A stretch of 19,636 nucleotides of DNA. Source: Eubacterium sp. CAG:251. Its GTDB lineage: Bacteria > Bacillota > Clostridia > Oscillospirales > Acutalibacteraceae. The stretch spans positions 30,243 to 49,878 of the forward strand of contig FR889160.1 of assembly GCA_000436835.1 (NCBI GenBank), in the 5' to 3' direction. Below are positions 6,668 to 15,029 of the stretch, piece after piece; position 1 is the stretch's first letter; every line of letters begins with the position of its first letter. The notes under the pieces were generated by a model. The model ran no database searches, was not told the origin of the DNA, and saw only the letters and a list, made by a program, of their open reading frames with translations. The translations under genes were made by a program, and so were the position numbers.

Positions 6668-6678
6668 ACCCCAAACAA

Positions 6679-6755
6679 TGGCGCGCTGAGAGGGACTCGA
6701 ACCCCCGACCTACTGCTTAGAAGGCAGTTGCTCTATCCAGCTGAGCTATCAGCGC
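6679..6755 (-). tRNA. tRNA-Arg (TCT anticodon)
   Basis: Acceptor GCGCTGA pairs with TCAGCGC. The anticodon stem ACTGC/GCAGT holds loop CTTCTAA with anticodon TCT, which reads AGA/AGG. Discriminator G and CCA are encoded. Only 2 nt separate it from tRNA-Gly upstream. Confidence 0.96.
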
Positions 6756-6757
6756 AT

Positions 6758-6831
6758 TGGAGCGGGTGATGGGAATCGAACCCACACGACCAGCTTGGAA
6801 GGCTGGGATTCTACCATTGAACTACACCCGC
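6758..6831 (-). tRNA. tRNA-Gly (TCC anticodon)
   Basis: Acceptor GCGGGTG pairs with CACCCGC. The anticodon stem CCAGC/GCTGG holds loop CTTCCAA with anticodon TCC. Discriminator T and CCA are encoded. It is the first gene of the array, and its 5' end lies 15 nt downstream of the -10 box. Confidence 0.96.
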
Positions 6832-6846
6832 GTTGCAACGTTCATT

Positions 6847-6875
6847 ATTATACATAACACATTGCAAAATGTCAA
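6847..6875 (-). promoter_or_regulatory. Consensus promoter of the tRNA operon
   Basis: On the minus strand TTGACA (6875-6870), exactly 17 nt, then TATAAT (6852-6847), both boxes perfect. It begins only 8 nt past the stop of the Clp ATPase gene. No terminator separates them, so some upstream read-through into the tRNAs is possible. Confidence 0.9.
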
Positions 6876-6883
6876 GTCTTTTT

Positions 6884-9217
6884 TTAATTTATTTTAATTT
6901 TAATATCATCATTTTCTACAGAAAGAGAAAGAGACTTAATTTCCTCATCCTGATTAAATACAATTGCATTAGCAAGTTTTTCTTCAACATCACGTCTTAC
7001 GCAATCACGAAGTCCTCTTGCATTTTTCTTTGAGCCGAATGCTTTTTTTGCAAGATAAACCGGAACGCTTTCATCGTAAGACATAATAATTGCCTTATCC
7101 TTAAGACTTTCAACAAGTTCACCGAGCATAAGCTTAGCAATTTTTTCAAAGTCATCATGAGTAAGCTGATTAAAAATAACAATTTCGTCTACCCTGCCCA
7201 AAAATTCAGGACGCAGGAAGCGCTCAAGGGCTTTCATTGTAACTTCTGCGTTAATATCGTTTGCCGTTTTATTGAAACCTAACGAAGCAGAGTCGGTAGA
7301 ACCTGCATTCGAAGTCATAATAATAATTGTATTTTCAAAATTAACACTTCTGCCCTGTGCGTCTGTTATTCTGCCCTCATCAAGAATTTGAAGAAGAATA
7401 TTGAGAACATCCTTATGTGCCTTTTCAATCTCGTCAAAAAGGATAATACTGTACGGCTTACGTCTAACCTTTTCTGTAAGCTGACCGGCATCATCATAAC
7501 CAACGTAACCCGGAGGCGAACCGATAATACGGGAAACACTGAATTTTTCCATAAATTCGCTCATATCAAGACGAATAAGATTATCCGGGCTGTCAAATAA
7601 GCTATCTGCAAGGCGCTTAACAAGTTCCGTTTTGCCGACACCCGTAGGGCCTACAAATATAAACGACTGCGGTCTTTTCTTAGGGCTAATATTCACTCTG
7701 CCCCTTCTGACAGCATTTGAAACCTTTTCAATAGCCGTATCTTGCCCGATTATATGCTCTTTAAGTTCACTTTCAAGATTTGCAAGCTTTTTAATATCAT
7801 TTTGCTCAATCTTAGTTGCAGGAATACCGGTCCAAAGTGATATAACCTTTGCCAAATCAGACTCCAAAACCTGATTATCGGATGCTTTTTCCTTAAGGTC
7901 GGCTATTTTTTCGTCAAGTTGAATAACTTCACTTTTAAACTTAGTTACAAGCTCGTAGTCAATTTCTTCGTTTTCCTCAGGATTGGAAAGCCTTTCTATA
8001 TTGCTCTCTAAAAGCTTTTTTCTGTCAAGAGCCATCTGGTATTGGCTGATAGCCGGATTGCGCAAATTTGCGCTTGTGCAGCTCTCATCAAGCAAATCTA
8101 TGGCTTTATCAGGAAGATATCTGTCAGTAACATATCTTTCGGACATAGTAACGGCTTTATATACAAGCGAGTCTGAAATCTGCACCTTGTGATAATCTTC
8201 ATAATATCCCTTAATGCCGACAAGCATTTTATATGCATCGTCGATTGACGGTTCTTCAACCTTAATAGGCTGAAAACGTCTTTCAAGAGCGGCGTCTTTT
8301 TCGATATATTTTCTGTATTCATTAAAGGTAGTAGCGCCGATTACTTGAATTTCACCTCTTGAAAGAGCAGGCTTAAGAATATTGGCAGCATTCATTGTAC
8401 CTTCTGAATCGCCTGTACCCACAAGATTATGAACCTCGTCAATAAATAAAATAATATTACCCTCGTGTTTAACCTCATCAACAAGGCCTTTAATTCTGCC
8501 TTCAAACTGACCCCTGAACTGAGTGCCGGCAACAAGTGCGGTAAGATCAAGAAGGTAAATCTCTTTGTCAGCAAGACGTGCTGGTACCTCTCCCTTGGCA
8601 ATTTTGATTGCAAGGCCCTCTGCTATAGCGGTTTTGCCGACGCCCGGCTCACCGATAAGGCATGGGTTATTTTTTGTTCTTCTGCAAAGAATTTGAACTG
8701 CACGTGCAATCTCGCTTTCTCTGCCGATAATATTATCAATTTTGCCCTGCTTAGCACGTTCGGTAAGATTAGTACAGTAAGTATTGAGGAATTTTCTTGA
8801 ATCATCCTTCGCTCCTCTTTTACCCTTTCTGCGCTTTTTGCCGTTTGGCTGAGAATCGGAATTATCGGTGGTAATTTCTTCTTCACCGTCTTCTGTCGGA
8901 GAAAGAGCACCGTTAATTAAATCGGAAAAAGGCATAGTTTGAGCGCCGTCAAAATTTTCAGGATTAAACATTTCGGACAAATTATCAAGATTAAAATCGC
9001 CCATATTTTCCATAAAATCAGCCATTTGCTCGCTTGCAGCTTCAATTTCCTCGTCGCTGATGCCAAGCTTATCAATCATTTGATTAATTGAACCGATATT
9101 AAGCTCCCTTGCACATTTAATGCAAAGTCCTTCAGGAGTAACCTTATCATTTTCCATTTTTTGAATAAACACAACCGCCGGTCTTTCACCGCAGCGTGAA
9201 CACATTTGCTGTTTCAT
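6884..9217 (-). CDS. clpE: Clp/HSP100 AAA+ ATPase with N-terminal zinc finger (ClpE-like)
   Basis: 777 residues. The N-terminus has a C4 zinc finger (C6-x2-C9 and C32-x2-C35) as in ClpE and McsA, in place of the repeated Clp_N domain of ClpC. It is followed by an acidic then Lys/Arg-rich low-complexity linker (about 60-140). AAA domain 1 has Walker A GEPGVGKT (189-196), Walker B LFIDE (257-261) and the RRF arginines (313-314). A short coiled middle segment (about 390-450) follows. AAA domain 2 has Walker A GPTGVGKT (523-530) and Walker B ILFDE (592-596). The LGF tripeptide (646-648) matches the ClpP-docking loop, so it probably unfolds substrates for ClpP. The start has an AGGTGAT binding site. 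It is the last gene of the long minus-strand cluster, 27 nt after pgsA. No CtsR box is visible in that gap. The alternative name is ClpC; the zinc finger favours ClpE. Confidence 0.92.
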   Translation of the reverse strand: MKQQMCSRCGERPAVVFIQKMENDKVTPEGLCIKCARELNIGSINQMIDKLGISDEEIEAASEQMADFMENMGDFNLDNLSEMFNPENFDGAQTMPFSDLINGALSPTEDGEEEITTDNSDSQPNGKKRRKGKRGAKDDSRKFLNTYCTNLTERAKQGKIDNIIGRESEIARAVQILCRRTKNNPCLIGEPGVGKTAIAEGLAIKIAKGEVPARLADKEIYLLDLTALVAGTQFRGQFEGRIKGLVDEVKHEGNIILFIDEVHNLVGTGDSEGTMNAANILKPALSRGEIQVIGATTFNEYRKYIEKDAALERRFQPIKVEEPSIDDAYKMLVGIKGYYEDYHKVQISDSLVYKAVTMSERYVTDRYLPDKAIDLLDESCTSANLRNPAISQYQMALDRKKLLESNIERLSNPEENEEIDYELVTKFKSEVIQLDEKIADLKEKASDNQVLESDLAKVISLWTGIPATKIEQNDIKKLANLESELKEHIIGQDTAIEKVSNAVRRGRVNISPKKRPQSFIFVGPTGVGKTELVKRLADSLFDSPDNLIRLDMSEFMEKFSVSRIIGSPPGYVGYDDAGQLTEKVRRKPYSIILFDEIEKAHKDVLNILLQILDEGRITDAQGRSVNFENTIIIMTSNAGSTDSASLGFNKTANDINAEVTMKALERFLRPEFLGRVDEIVIFNQLTHDDFEKIAKLMLGELVESLKDKAIIMSYDESVPVYLAKKAFGSKKNARGLRDCVRRDVEEKLANAIVFNQDEEIKSLSLSVENDDIKIKIN

Positions 9218-9244
9218 TAAATCACCTCGTAATAGGTAGTCAGC

Positions 9245-9886
9245 TTATTTTTCAGAGGAATCGCTTTTTTCTTTATTTTCCTTGAGCTGACGAATAAATC
9301 CCGGTGCGTAACCGAAAAGGGACGCAAAAGCAAGAATTGCAGAAATAATAACCATAATCATTATTACGGTATTATTAAGTTCCAAGCCTTTAAAGAAGTC
9401 AATGCTAAGAAGCGCACCGTCAGGGCCGATAGCAATAATTGTTATCATAAAAGTATAAAATACAACAGTTGCAAGTTTTCCCCAAACTTCAGCGGCAACA
9501 GGGCGCATACCCTTTGACATCAAAATAGCTGCGCCGATAATCATTAACAGTTCTTTAAATATAAAAAGGAACAAAATATACTTAAGCGGACCGTCCCAAA
9601 ACTTAACAAGCAAAATAATAACAATTGCTATCTGTGACAGTTTATCCGCAATAGGGTCAAGAATTTTGCCGAGATTTGACACCATATTATATTTTCTTGC
9701 AATTTTGCCGTCAAATACATCGGTTAAAGCCGCAACAATCATAGTTATAAAAGCGGCTATGTATTGTTCTTTAATAAAAAGAACGGAAAAAACAGGAATA
9801 AGTGCAATTCTTACAAAGCACAACCAGTTAGGAATTGTATTCCAATTTTCAAAAAGGTCTTTAACATTTTCATTAAATTTACTCAT
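9245..9886 (-). CDS. pgsA: CDP-alcohol phosphatidyltransferase, probable phosphatidylglycerophosphate synthase
   Basis: A 213-residue integral membrane enzyme that makes phosphatidylglycerol phosphate from CDP-diacylglycerol and glycerol-3-phosphate. The family motif D-x2-DG-x2-AR-x8-G-x3-D-x3-D is complete: D56, D59, G60, A63, R64, G73, D77, D81. Several hydrophobic helices follow (about 86-108, 108-125, 137-155, 172-195), with a charged C-terminal tail. The binding site GAGGAGG precedes the ATG at 9886 and overlaps the end of the cvpA gene. A related CDP-alcohol transferase role (cardiolipin or another head group) cannot be excluded, but single copies of this length in Firmicutes are usually pgsA. 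Confidence 0.88.
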   Translation of the reverse strand: MSKFNENVKDLFENWNTIPNWLCFVRIALIPVFSVLFIKEQYIAAFITMIVAALTDVFDGKIARKYNMVSNLGKILDPIADKLSQIAIVIILLVKFWDGPLKYILFLFIFKELLMIIGAAILMSKGMRPVAAEVWGKLATVVFYTFMITIIAIGPDGALLSIDFFKGLELNNTVIMIMVIISAILAFASLFGYAPGFIRQLKENKEKSDSSEK

Positions 9887-9898
9887 AGATTATCCTCC

Positions 9899-10564
9899 TC
9901 ATATCAAAGGGTTGAATTTATTAATATATTCTATAATCACACTGCTTCTAAGCTGTGTAACAAACTGATTTTGCGTGGTCATAATATCAAGCACAAATTC
10001 GCAAACAGCTGAAATCACAATCAAGTAAGCGCCGGATTTAACCAAGCCGAATACTCCGCCGAAAAAGCTGTTTGTTTTGTGAAAAGGAAGTTCCTTTTCT
10101 TTTCTTATTTTTTTTGCAAAAGAAAGTATAATATTTGTTATTACATAAAAAAGAACAAAAGTCAATAGAATTAAAAGTATTTTAATAATTTCTTGAACAA
10201 TAGGACAAAGAATATTATCCGTTATATAAACAGCGGCTTCGTTTGAATTGATATTTGAAAGCGATTTAACAGTCGAATTATCCTTTACAAAAAACGAAAA
10301 GGTGTTTGCAAAAGATTTAACGTTTTCTGTAAATTTTGTTATTTCGCTAGAATCATTAAGCTTTTTTGATACATATTCAAGAATATATCTTCTTACAACT
10401 TTATTATATATTATAACATTATAATTATTGCCTACAAAAAGAGAAAGCGGAACTGCAATAATAAAGCGAAGCGCTGACAAAAGTGAAATTAAGAATCCCC
10501 TTTTAATACCGACAAAAACGGTCAAGGCAACAAATACAACAAGTGTTAAATCAACAAGGTTCAT
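9899..10564 (-). CDS. CvpA-family membrane protein
   Basis: 221 residues, opening with MNLVDLTLVVFVALTVFVGI, the typical CvpA start. There are about four membrane segments: near 5-22, 28-47, 125-150 and 180-203. A polar extracytoplasmic stretch lies between the second and third. CvpA was described for colicin V production in E. coli; its role in Firmicutes is linked to the cell envelope but unresolved. Its ATG overlaps the TAA of the upstream DUF5711 gene (TAATG), which suggests translational coupling. That pairing is recurrent in Clostridia. Confidence 0.82.
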   Translation of the reverse strand: MNLVDLTLVVFVALTVFVGIKRGFLISLLSALRFIIAVPLSLFVGNNYNVIIYNKVVRRYILEYVSKKLNDSSEITKFTENVKSFANTFSFFVKDNSTVKSLSNINSNEAAVYITDNILCPIVQEIIKILLILLTFVLFYVITNIILSFAKKIRKEKELPFHKTNSFFGGVFGLVKSGAYLIVISAVCEFVLDIMTTQNQFVTQLRSSVIIEYINKFNPLI

Positions 10565-11760
10565 TATTTATCACTCTCATTTCTTTCAATAAGAGATTGC
10601 CTGTGAATAAATACAGTAGAGCCCATTTGGCAAATTGATTTAACGGAATCGTCAACGCTTACTCTTTTCTTTTGCTTCATATTGCCAAGAGAATAAGTGA
10701 CGATATTACTGTCAGTCAGCACACTCACAACGCTTGGCGATGCCGAAATATATCTGATATTACCGTTAACCGTTGTTTCGCTTTTTGTATTGCCACCTGC
10801 TCTTACTCTGACAAGTTTATTTTCCGTAGAATTGCTGTAATCGTTATAAGCCAAAACAAGCTCGTCATTAGGAGTAAACGTATAGCAAACAGTATTTATT
10901 TTTCCACATTCAAAAACGGTCTTTAATTTCTTTTGATTAGAAACAATGCCGATATAATCGTCTGCCACAACGTATAAATTATCGCTGTTGTATTTAAGTT
11001 CAAGAACGTTACAGTTTGGCAAATCAAGAATTGCCTTTGGCTCGCTTGTGCCGACATTCATAGTATAAAGTTTTGCCTTAAGCTGAGCATTTTTACTGTT
11101 AAGCGCAACAAAGGCAATTTTGCTGCCGCTGTTATTAATCGCAATGTCAATAATATAGCCATAATCCAAATCATAGCTCATTTTTTTATCAAGCGATTTA
11201 TTGTAAACAGTCACGTTGCAAAGCTTATCACCGGATAGAGTTGCAAGCACAGTGTTTCCGTTTTTAGCTACGTCGCCGCAAAGAATATTGCCTTTGAATT
11301 CATTTTCATACACATTTTCACTGGTATTGTCAAGGCGCATTTTTGTACTTCCCTGGTCAACAAGCAAAGAATAAATACCTGAAGTTTTAATAACAGGATT
11401 TGAATAACCGTGGTCAAAGGTATACTTAGCGACTGCCTTTTTTGTATCAATAACAGTAAAGGTTGACGGAGTTAAAACACCAAGCTTATTATTAATATTT
11501 TTAACTGTAACATTTTGAGATGAATCAAGATTATAAGAAAAATTATTTTTATCTACATTTTGGGAAATGGAAAGTTTACCGCTTGAATCGGTAAAATGCT
11601 CTTTAACGGTATTAATATTAATCTCGCAAACCTTCATTACAATTAATACTGCAACAACAATGGCAATTATAATCCAAATGATAGTTTTATTTTTTCTGTC
11701 TTTTTTTGCTTTTAGCTCTTTTTTGCGCATTTCACGCTGATTGCCTGCCACATATCTCAC
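10564..11760 (-). CDS. DUF5711-type membrane-anchored protein (predicted beta-propeller)
   Basis: 398 residues. A short, very basic cytoplasmic head (RKKELKAKKDRKNK) is followed by one transmembrane helix (about 28-44) and a large extracytoplasmic domain. That domain is rich in beta-strand repeats of the form YxxxVx(D/N)xSGxKIA, reminiscent of TolB/WD40-like propellers, for example the segment with DIAINNSGSKIAFVALNS. No catalytic motif is evident. The start has an AGGTGAG binding site that lies next to the truA stop, 4 nt away. I place it in DUF5711 from its architecture and its position next to CvpA, not from a search. Its function is unknown; a scaffolding or sensing role in the envelope is possible. 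Confidence 0.7.
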   Translation of the reverse strand: MRYVAGNQREMRKKELKAKKDRKNKTIIWIIIAIVVAVLIVMKVCEININTVKEHFTDSSGKLSISQNVDKNNFSYNLDSSQNVTVKNINNKLGVLTPSTFTVIDTKKAVAKYTFDHGYSNPVIKTSGIYSLLVDQGSTKMRLDNTSENVYENEFKGNILCGDVAKNGNTVLATLSGDKLCNVTVYNKSLDKKMSYDLDYGYIIDIAINNSGSKIAFVALNSKNAQLKAKLYTMNVGTSEPKAILDLPNCNVLELKYNSDNLYVVADDYIGIVSNQKKLKTVFECGKINTVCYTFTPNDELVLAYNDYSNSTENKLVRVRAGGNTKSETTVNGNIRYISASPSVVSVLTDSNIVTYSLGNMKQKKRVSVDDSVKSICQMGSTVFIHRQSLIERNESDK

Positions 11761-11764
11761 CTGC

Positions 11765-12499
11765 CTAATAGTTAATCTTATTCAAATAAAGCCCCTGTGG
11801 CGGAGCAGTTTTGCCAGCACGCTTACGTTCTTTTGAAAGAATTATATCTTTCAACTCATCTTTTTTTATTTTTCCTTCAGACACAAACAAGAGAGTGCCA
11901 ACCATAATTCTTACCATATTGTAAAGAAATCCGTCAGCTTCAACTTTAAAATATACAATATCTCCCTCTCGCCAAACCTTAAAAGATTTCACACTTCTTA
12001 CCGTATCCTCAACGTCGCTTTTAGCCGAGCAAAATCCCGAATAATCGAACGTGCCGACATAAGCCTGTGCCTGAGAATTAAGATAATCGGCATCAATGAA
12101 ACGCCTGTAATAATAAGCATATTTTGGCAAAAAAGCATTAGGTCTTTTGCCATTATAAAGCTTATAAATATATTCTTTTGATTTGCAGGAATATCGAGGG
12201 TGAAAATCGCTTTCACATTCCTCGCAATCAATAACGGCAATATCACTTGGAAGCTTTGAATTAAGCGCCATAATAACGCCCTCATTTGATATATTCATAT
12301 CTGTTTCAAGAGTGAGAACATACATATTTGCATGAACAAACGAATCCGTTCTGCTGCAACCGGTCACGTCAAGTCGCTTTAAAAAGACCTTTTCAACAGC
12401 GTCTTGAAACACCTCTTGAACGGTAACGGCATTTTTTTGCACCTGCCAGCCGTGATATGAAGAGCCGTCATATTGAATTGTTATTTTTAGTTTTCTCAT
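11765..12499 (-). CDS. truA: tRNA pseudouridine(38-40) synthase
   Basis: A 244-residue enzyme that isomerises uridines 38-40 in the anticodon arm. The N-terminus KITIQYDGSSYHGWQVQKN and the catalytic Asp52 in GCSRTDSFVHA identify TruA. The RNA-binding segment YNMVRIMVGTLLFVSEGK is present near the C-terminus. The usual GRTDxGVHA motif here reads SRTDSFVHA, with Phe at the position normally held by Gly. The ATG overlaps the ecfT stop by 4 nt (ATGA). The order ecfA-ecfA'-ecfT-truA is widely conserved in Firmicutes. Confidence 0.95.
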   Translation of the reverse strand: MRKLKITIQYDGSSYHGWQVQKNAVTVQEVFQDAVEKVFLKRLDVTGCSRTDSFVHANMYVLTLETDMNISNEGVIMALNSKLPSDIAVIDCEECESDFHPRYSCKSKEYIYKLYNGKRPNAFLPKYAYYYRRFIDADYLNSQAQAYVGTFDYSGFCSAKSDVEDTVRSVKSFKVWREGDIVYFKVEADGFLYNMVRIMVGTLLFVSEGKIKKDELKDIILSKERKRAGKTAPPQGLYLNKINY

Positions 12500-13308
12500 A
12501 TTACCTTTTTAAATATAAAATTAAACGAAATAAGAAGCGCAATAAACACAATTACTGCCGCAAGAGCAATATAATCTCTTGCCTCAAATTTCATAACCTT
12601 CATTTTTGTCCTGCCGTCGCCGCCACGGTAGCAACGGCATTCCATGGCGTATGCAAGCTCATTGGCTCTCCGAAACGCTGAAATAAAAAGAGGAATGAGA
12701 ACGGGAACAAGTGCCTTTGCCCTATGGATAAGACCGCCTGAATCCATATCCGCACCACGTGATTTTTGAGCTGACATAATTTTATCAATTTCTTCAATCA
12801 AGGTAGGAATAAATCTTAAAGCAATGGTCATTGTCATCGAAATTGAATGAACGTCAATTTTTAATATTTTAAGCGGCTTCATCAGCCTTTCAAGCCCATC
12901 TGTAAGCTCATTAGGCGAAGTAGTATACGTTAAAAGCGAGCTTATAACAACAAGGGTAATAATTCTAATTGCCATAAACACGGCAGTCATAATGCCGTCC
13001 TCGGTTATTTTGAGCTTCCAAATTTGAACAAGCGGCTCACCCTTGCCGTAAAAAAGATTAAGAACAGCCGTAAACAAAATAATAATTGCAAGAGGCTTGA
13101 TACTTTTAAACACCGTTTTAAGAGGTATTTTGGAAATAAGCACAAGCGCAATTGTTGCAACTACAATAACACCGAGAGCAGGCAGGGTTTTGCAAATAAA
13201 AATTGCAACTATAAGCAAAACAGTAAGAATAATTTTCATTCTTGAATCCATTTTGTGAACAACGGAATCGCCCGGGAAATACTGACCTATCGTGATATCT
13301 GTAATCAT
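12496..13308 (-). CDS. ecfT: ECF transporter transmembrane energy-coupling protein
   Basis: 270 residues, with about five membrane helices and two cytoplasmic coupling helices. It joins the EcfA ATPases to interchangeable substrate-binding S components for vitamins and metals. The two coupling motifs are present but slightly altered: AQKSRGAD (usually x-A-R-G) and MECRCYRGG (usually EARCYRGG). A final membrane helix follows at about 247-265. The ATG overlaps the TAA of the upstream ecfA2 (TAATG). No S-component gene lies in the window, so this is a group II, shared energy module. Confidence 0.95.
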   Translation of the reverse strand: MITDITIGQYFPGDSVVHKMDSRMKIILTVLLIVAIFICKTLPALGVIVVATIALVLISKIPLKTVFKSIKPLAIIILFTAVLNLFYGKGEPLVQIWKLKITEDGIMTAVFMAIRIITLVVISSLLTYTTSPNELTDGLERLMKPLKILKIDVHSISMTMTIALRFIPTLIEEIDKIMSAQKSRGADMDSGGLIHRAKALVPVLIPLFISAFRRANELAYAMECRCYRGGDGRTKMKVMKFEARDYIALAAVIVFIALLISFNFIFKKVI

Positions 13309-14177
13309 TAATAAGCACCTCCCGCCAAAAGCCTTTTATATTCTTCAACGCCCTGCTCAACCGTATAAATATCGGTTCGGCAATCAATGCCCGACGCCTT
13401 AAGTTTCAAGAATATATCTGTTATTTCAGGAACATTAAGCCCCATTTTCTTAAGCTCGTCGCCATGAGAGTATACCTCATTTACACTGCCGCAAAAAGCA
13501 AGCTTGCCCTTATTCATAACAATAACCTTTTTGCAAAGCTTGGCAACGTCTTCCATAGAATGGGAAACAAACAAAACAGTATTTCCCATTTGGCTTTGAT
13601 ATTCTTTAATAAGATTAAGTATGGTATCCCTGCCCTTAGGGTCAAGACCGGCACACGGCTCATCAAGAATAAGCACCTGAGGCTCCATAGCAATAATAGA
13701 TGCGATTGCAACACGTCTTTTTTGACCGCCGGAAAGGTCAAACGGTGATTTTTTTGAAAATTCATCAAACGAAAGACCTACAAATTCCATACTTTTTCTT
13801 ATTCGTTTGTCAATTTCGGCTTCATCAAGCCCCATTTGTTTTGGCCCAAAGGCTATTTCCTTATAAACGTCCTCTTCAAAAATTTGATATTCGGGATATT
13901 GAAAACAAAGACCGACAGCAAAACGAACCTGCCTGATTTTTTTTCTGTTTTCTTTAGTCCAAATATTTTCACCGTCAAGAATAACATTGCCCTTATGAGG
14001 CTCAAGAAGCCCGTTTAAATGCTGAATTAGGGTAGACTTGCCGGAGCCTGTATGACCGATGATACCAACAAGTTCGCCTTTTTCAATTTCAAGGCTTACA
14101 TCATCAAGTGCAGCAGTTTGAAACGGAGTTCCCATACTGTAAAGATATTCAAGATTTTCGCAGACAAGAAACGCCAT
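13308..14177 (-). CDS. ecfA2: ECF transporter ATPase, second copy
   Basis: 289 residues. Walker A is GHTGSGKS (41-48), with the Q-loop in CFQYPEYQIF, signature LSGGQ (148-152), Walker B VLILDE (168-173) and an H-loop in FVSHSMED. The YPEYQ segment after the Q-loop and the FGPKQMG stretch are typical of EcfA2/CbiO2. The gene starts directly after the TAA of ecfA1 with no spacer, and it overlaps ecfT at its end. It forms a heterodimer with EcfA1 on the cytoplasmic face of EcfT. Confidence 0.95.
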   Translation of the reverse strand: MAFLVCENLEYLYSMGTPFQTAALDDVSLEIEKGELVGIIGHTGSGKSTLIQHLNGLLEPHKGNVILDGENIWTKENRKKIRQVRFAVGLCFQYPEYQIFEEDVYKEIAFGPKQMGLDEAEIDKRIRKSMEFVGLSFDEFSKKSPFDLSGGQKRRVAIASIIAMEPQVLILDEPCAGLDPKGRDTILNLIKEYQSQMGNTVLFVSHSMEDVAKLCKKVIVMNKGKLAFCGSVNEVYSHGDELKKMGLNVPEITDIFLKLKASGIDCRTDIYTVEQGVEEYKRLLAGGAY

Positions 14178-15029
14178 TTATACTTTTGCCTCCAAAGTTT
14201 TCTTTAAAAATTCAACGCAATCATCTGCGTTTAAAATTGTATTTTCACTTTTCAATCCAAGCCTATGTATAAGCTCTGTTGACTGAGGAACGTCAAGACC
14301 GAGGGACTTAACCTCATCAAATTTTGAAAACACGTTTTGCGGTGTATCATCAAGTTTAATTTCACCGCCGTCCATAACAACTACCCTATCAGCCTGAACT
14401 GCCTCATCCATATAATGAGTTATAAGAACGATAGTAATTCCGTCTTCCTTATTAAGCTTTTTAATCGTACTTAAAACCTCTTTTCTGCCGCTTGGATCAA
14501 GCATAGCAGTAGGCTCATCAAGAACGATACACATTGGCTTCATAGCAATTATGCCTGCAACGGCAACACGCTGTTTTTGACCTCCGGAAAGCTTATTCGG
14601 CGCTTTAAGGCGATATTCATACATACCCACCGTTTTAAGGGCGTTATCAACCCTTTTTCTTATTTCTTCAGGTTCAACTCCTAAATTTTCAACGCCAAAA
14701 GCAACGTCCTCCTCAACAATAGAGGAAACGATTTGGTTATCGGGATTTTGGAAAACCATTCCGACCTTGCGCCTGATATCAAATATAGTTTCATCGTCCA
14801 CAACTTTTTGACCGTCAACGATAACCTCACCGCTTTGAGCAATATTAATACCGTTAATAAGCTTGGCCGTTGTTGATTTACCTGACCCGTTATGGCCTAA
14901 AATTGCAACAAAGCTGCCTTTTTCTATTGTCAAATTAAAATTCTTAAGCACATCAACAGTAACCTGATTTTCATCGTCATCATCAATCGCATAAGAAAAG
15001 TTTACATTTTTAAATTCAATTAAATTCAT
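14178..15029 (-). CDS. ecfA1: ECF transporter ATPase, first copy
   Basis: I start this gene at the ATG at 15029 (MNLIEFKNVNFSY, 283 residues). That ATG overlaps the methyltransferase stop as TAATG, and the family begins there. An in-frame ATG 33 nt further upstream lies inside the methyltransferase. Walker A is GHNGSGKS (45-52), the Q-loop is in VFQNPDNQIV, the signature is LSGGQ (147-151), Walker B is CIVLDE (167-172) and the H-loop is LITHYMDEA. VFQNPDNQ is diagnostic for the EcfA1/CbiO1 type. It powers uptake through EcfT and various S components. Confidence 0.95.
   Translation of the reverse strand: MNLIEFKNVNFSYAIDDDDENQVTVDVLKNFNLTIEKGSFVAILGHNGSGKSTTAKLINGINIAQSGEVIVDGQKVVDDETIFDIRRKVGMVFQNPDNQIVSSIVEEDVAFGVENLGVEPEEIRKRVDNALKTVGMYEYRLKAPNKLSGGQKQRVAVAGIIAMKPMCIVLDEPTAMLDPSGRKEVLSTIKKLNKEDGITIVLITHYMDEAVQADRVVVMDGGEIKLDDTPQNVFSKFDEVKSLGLDVPQSTELIHRLGLKSENTILNADDCVEFLKKTLEAKV

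Noticed and set aside
8465..8800. Plus-strand open frame of 111 codons
   Set aside because: It is antisense to the Clp ATPase Walker A/B region. It is a reading-frame shadow.
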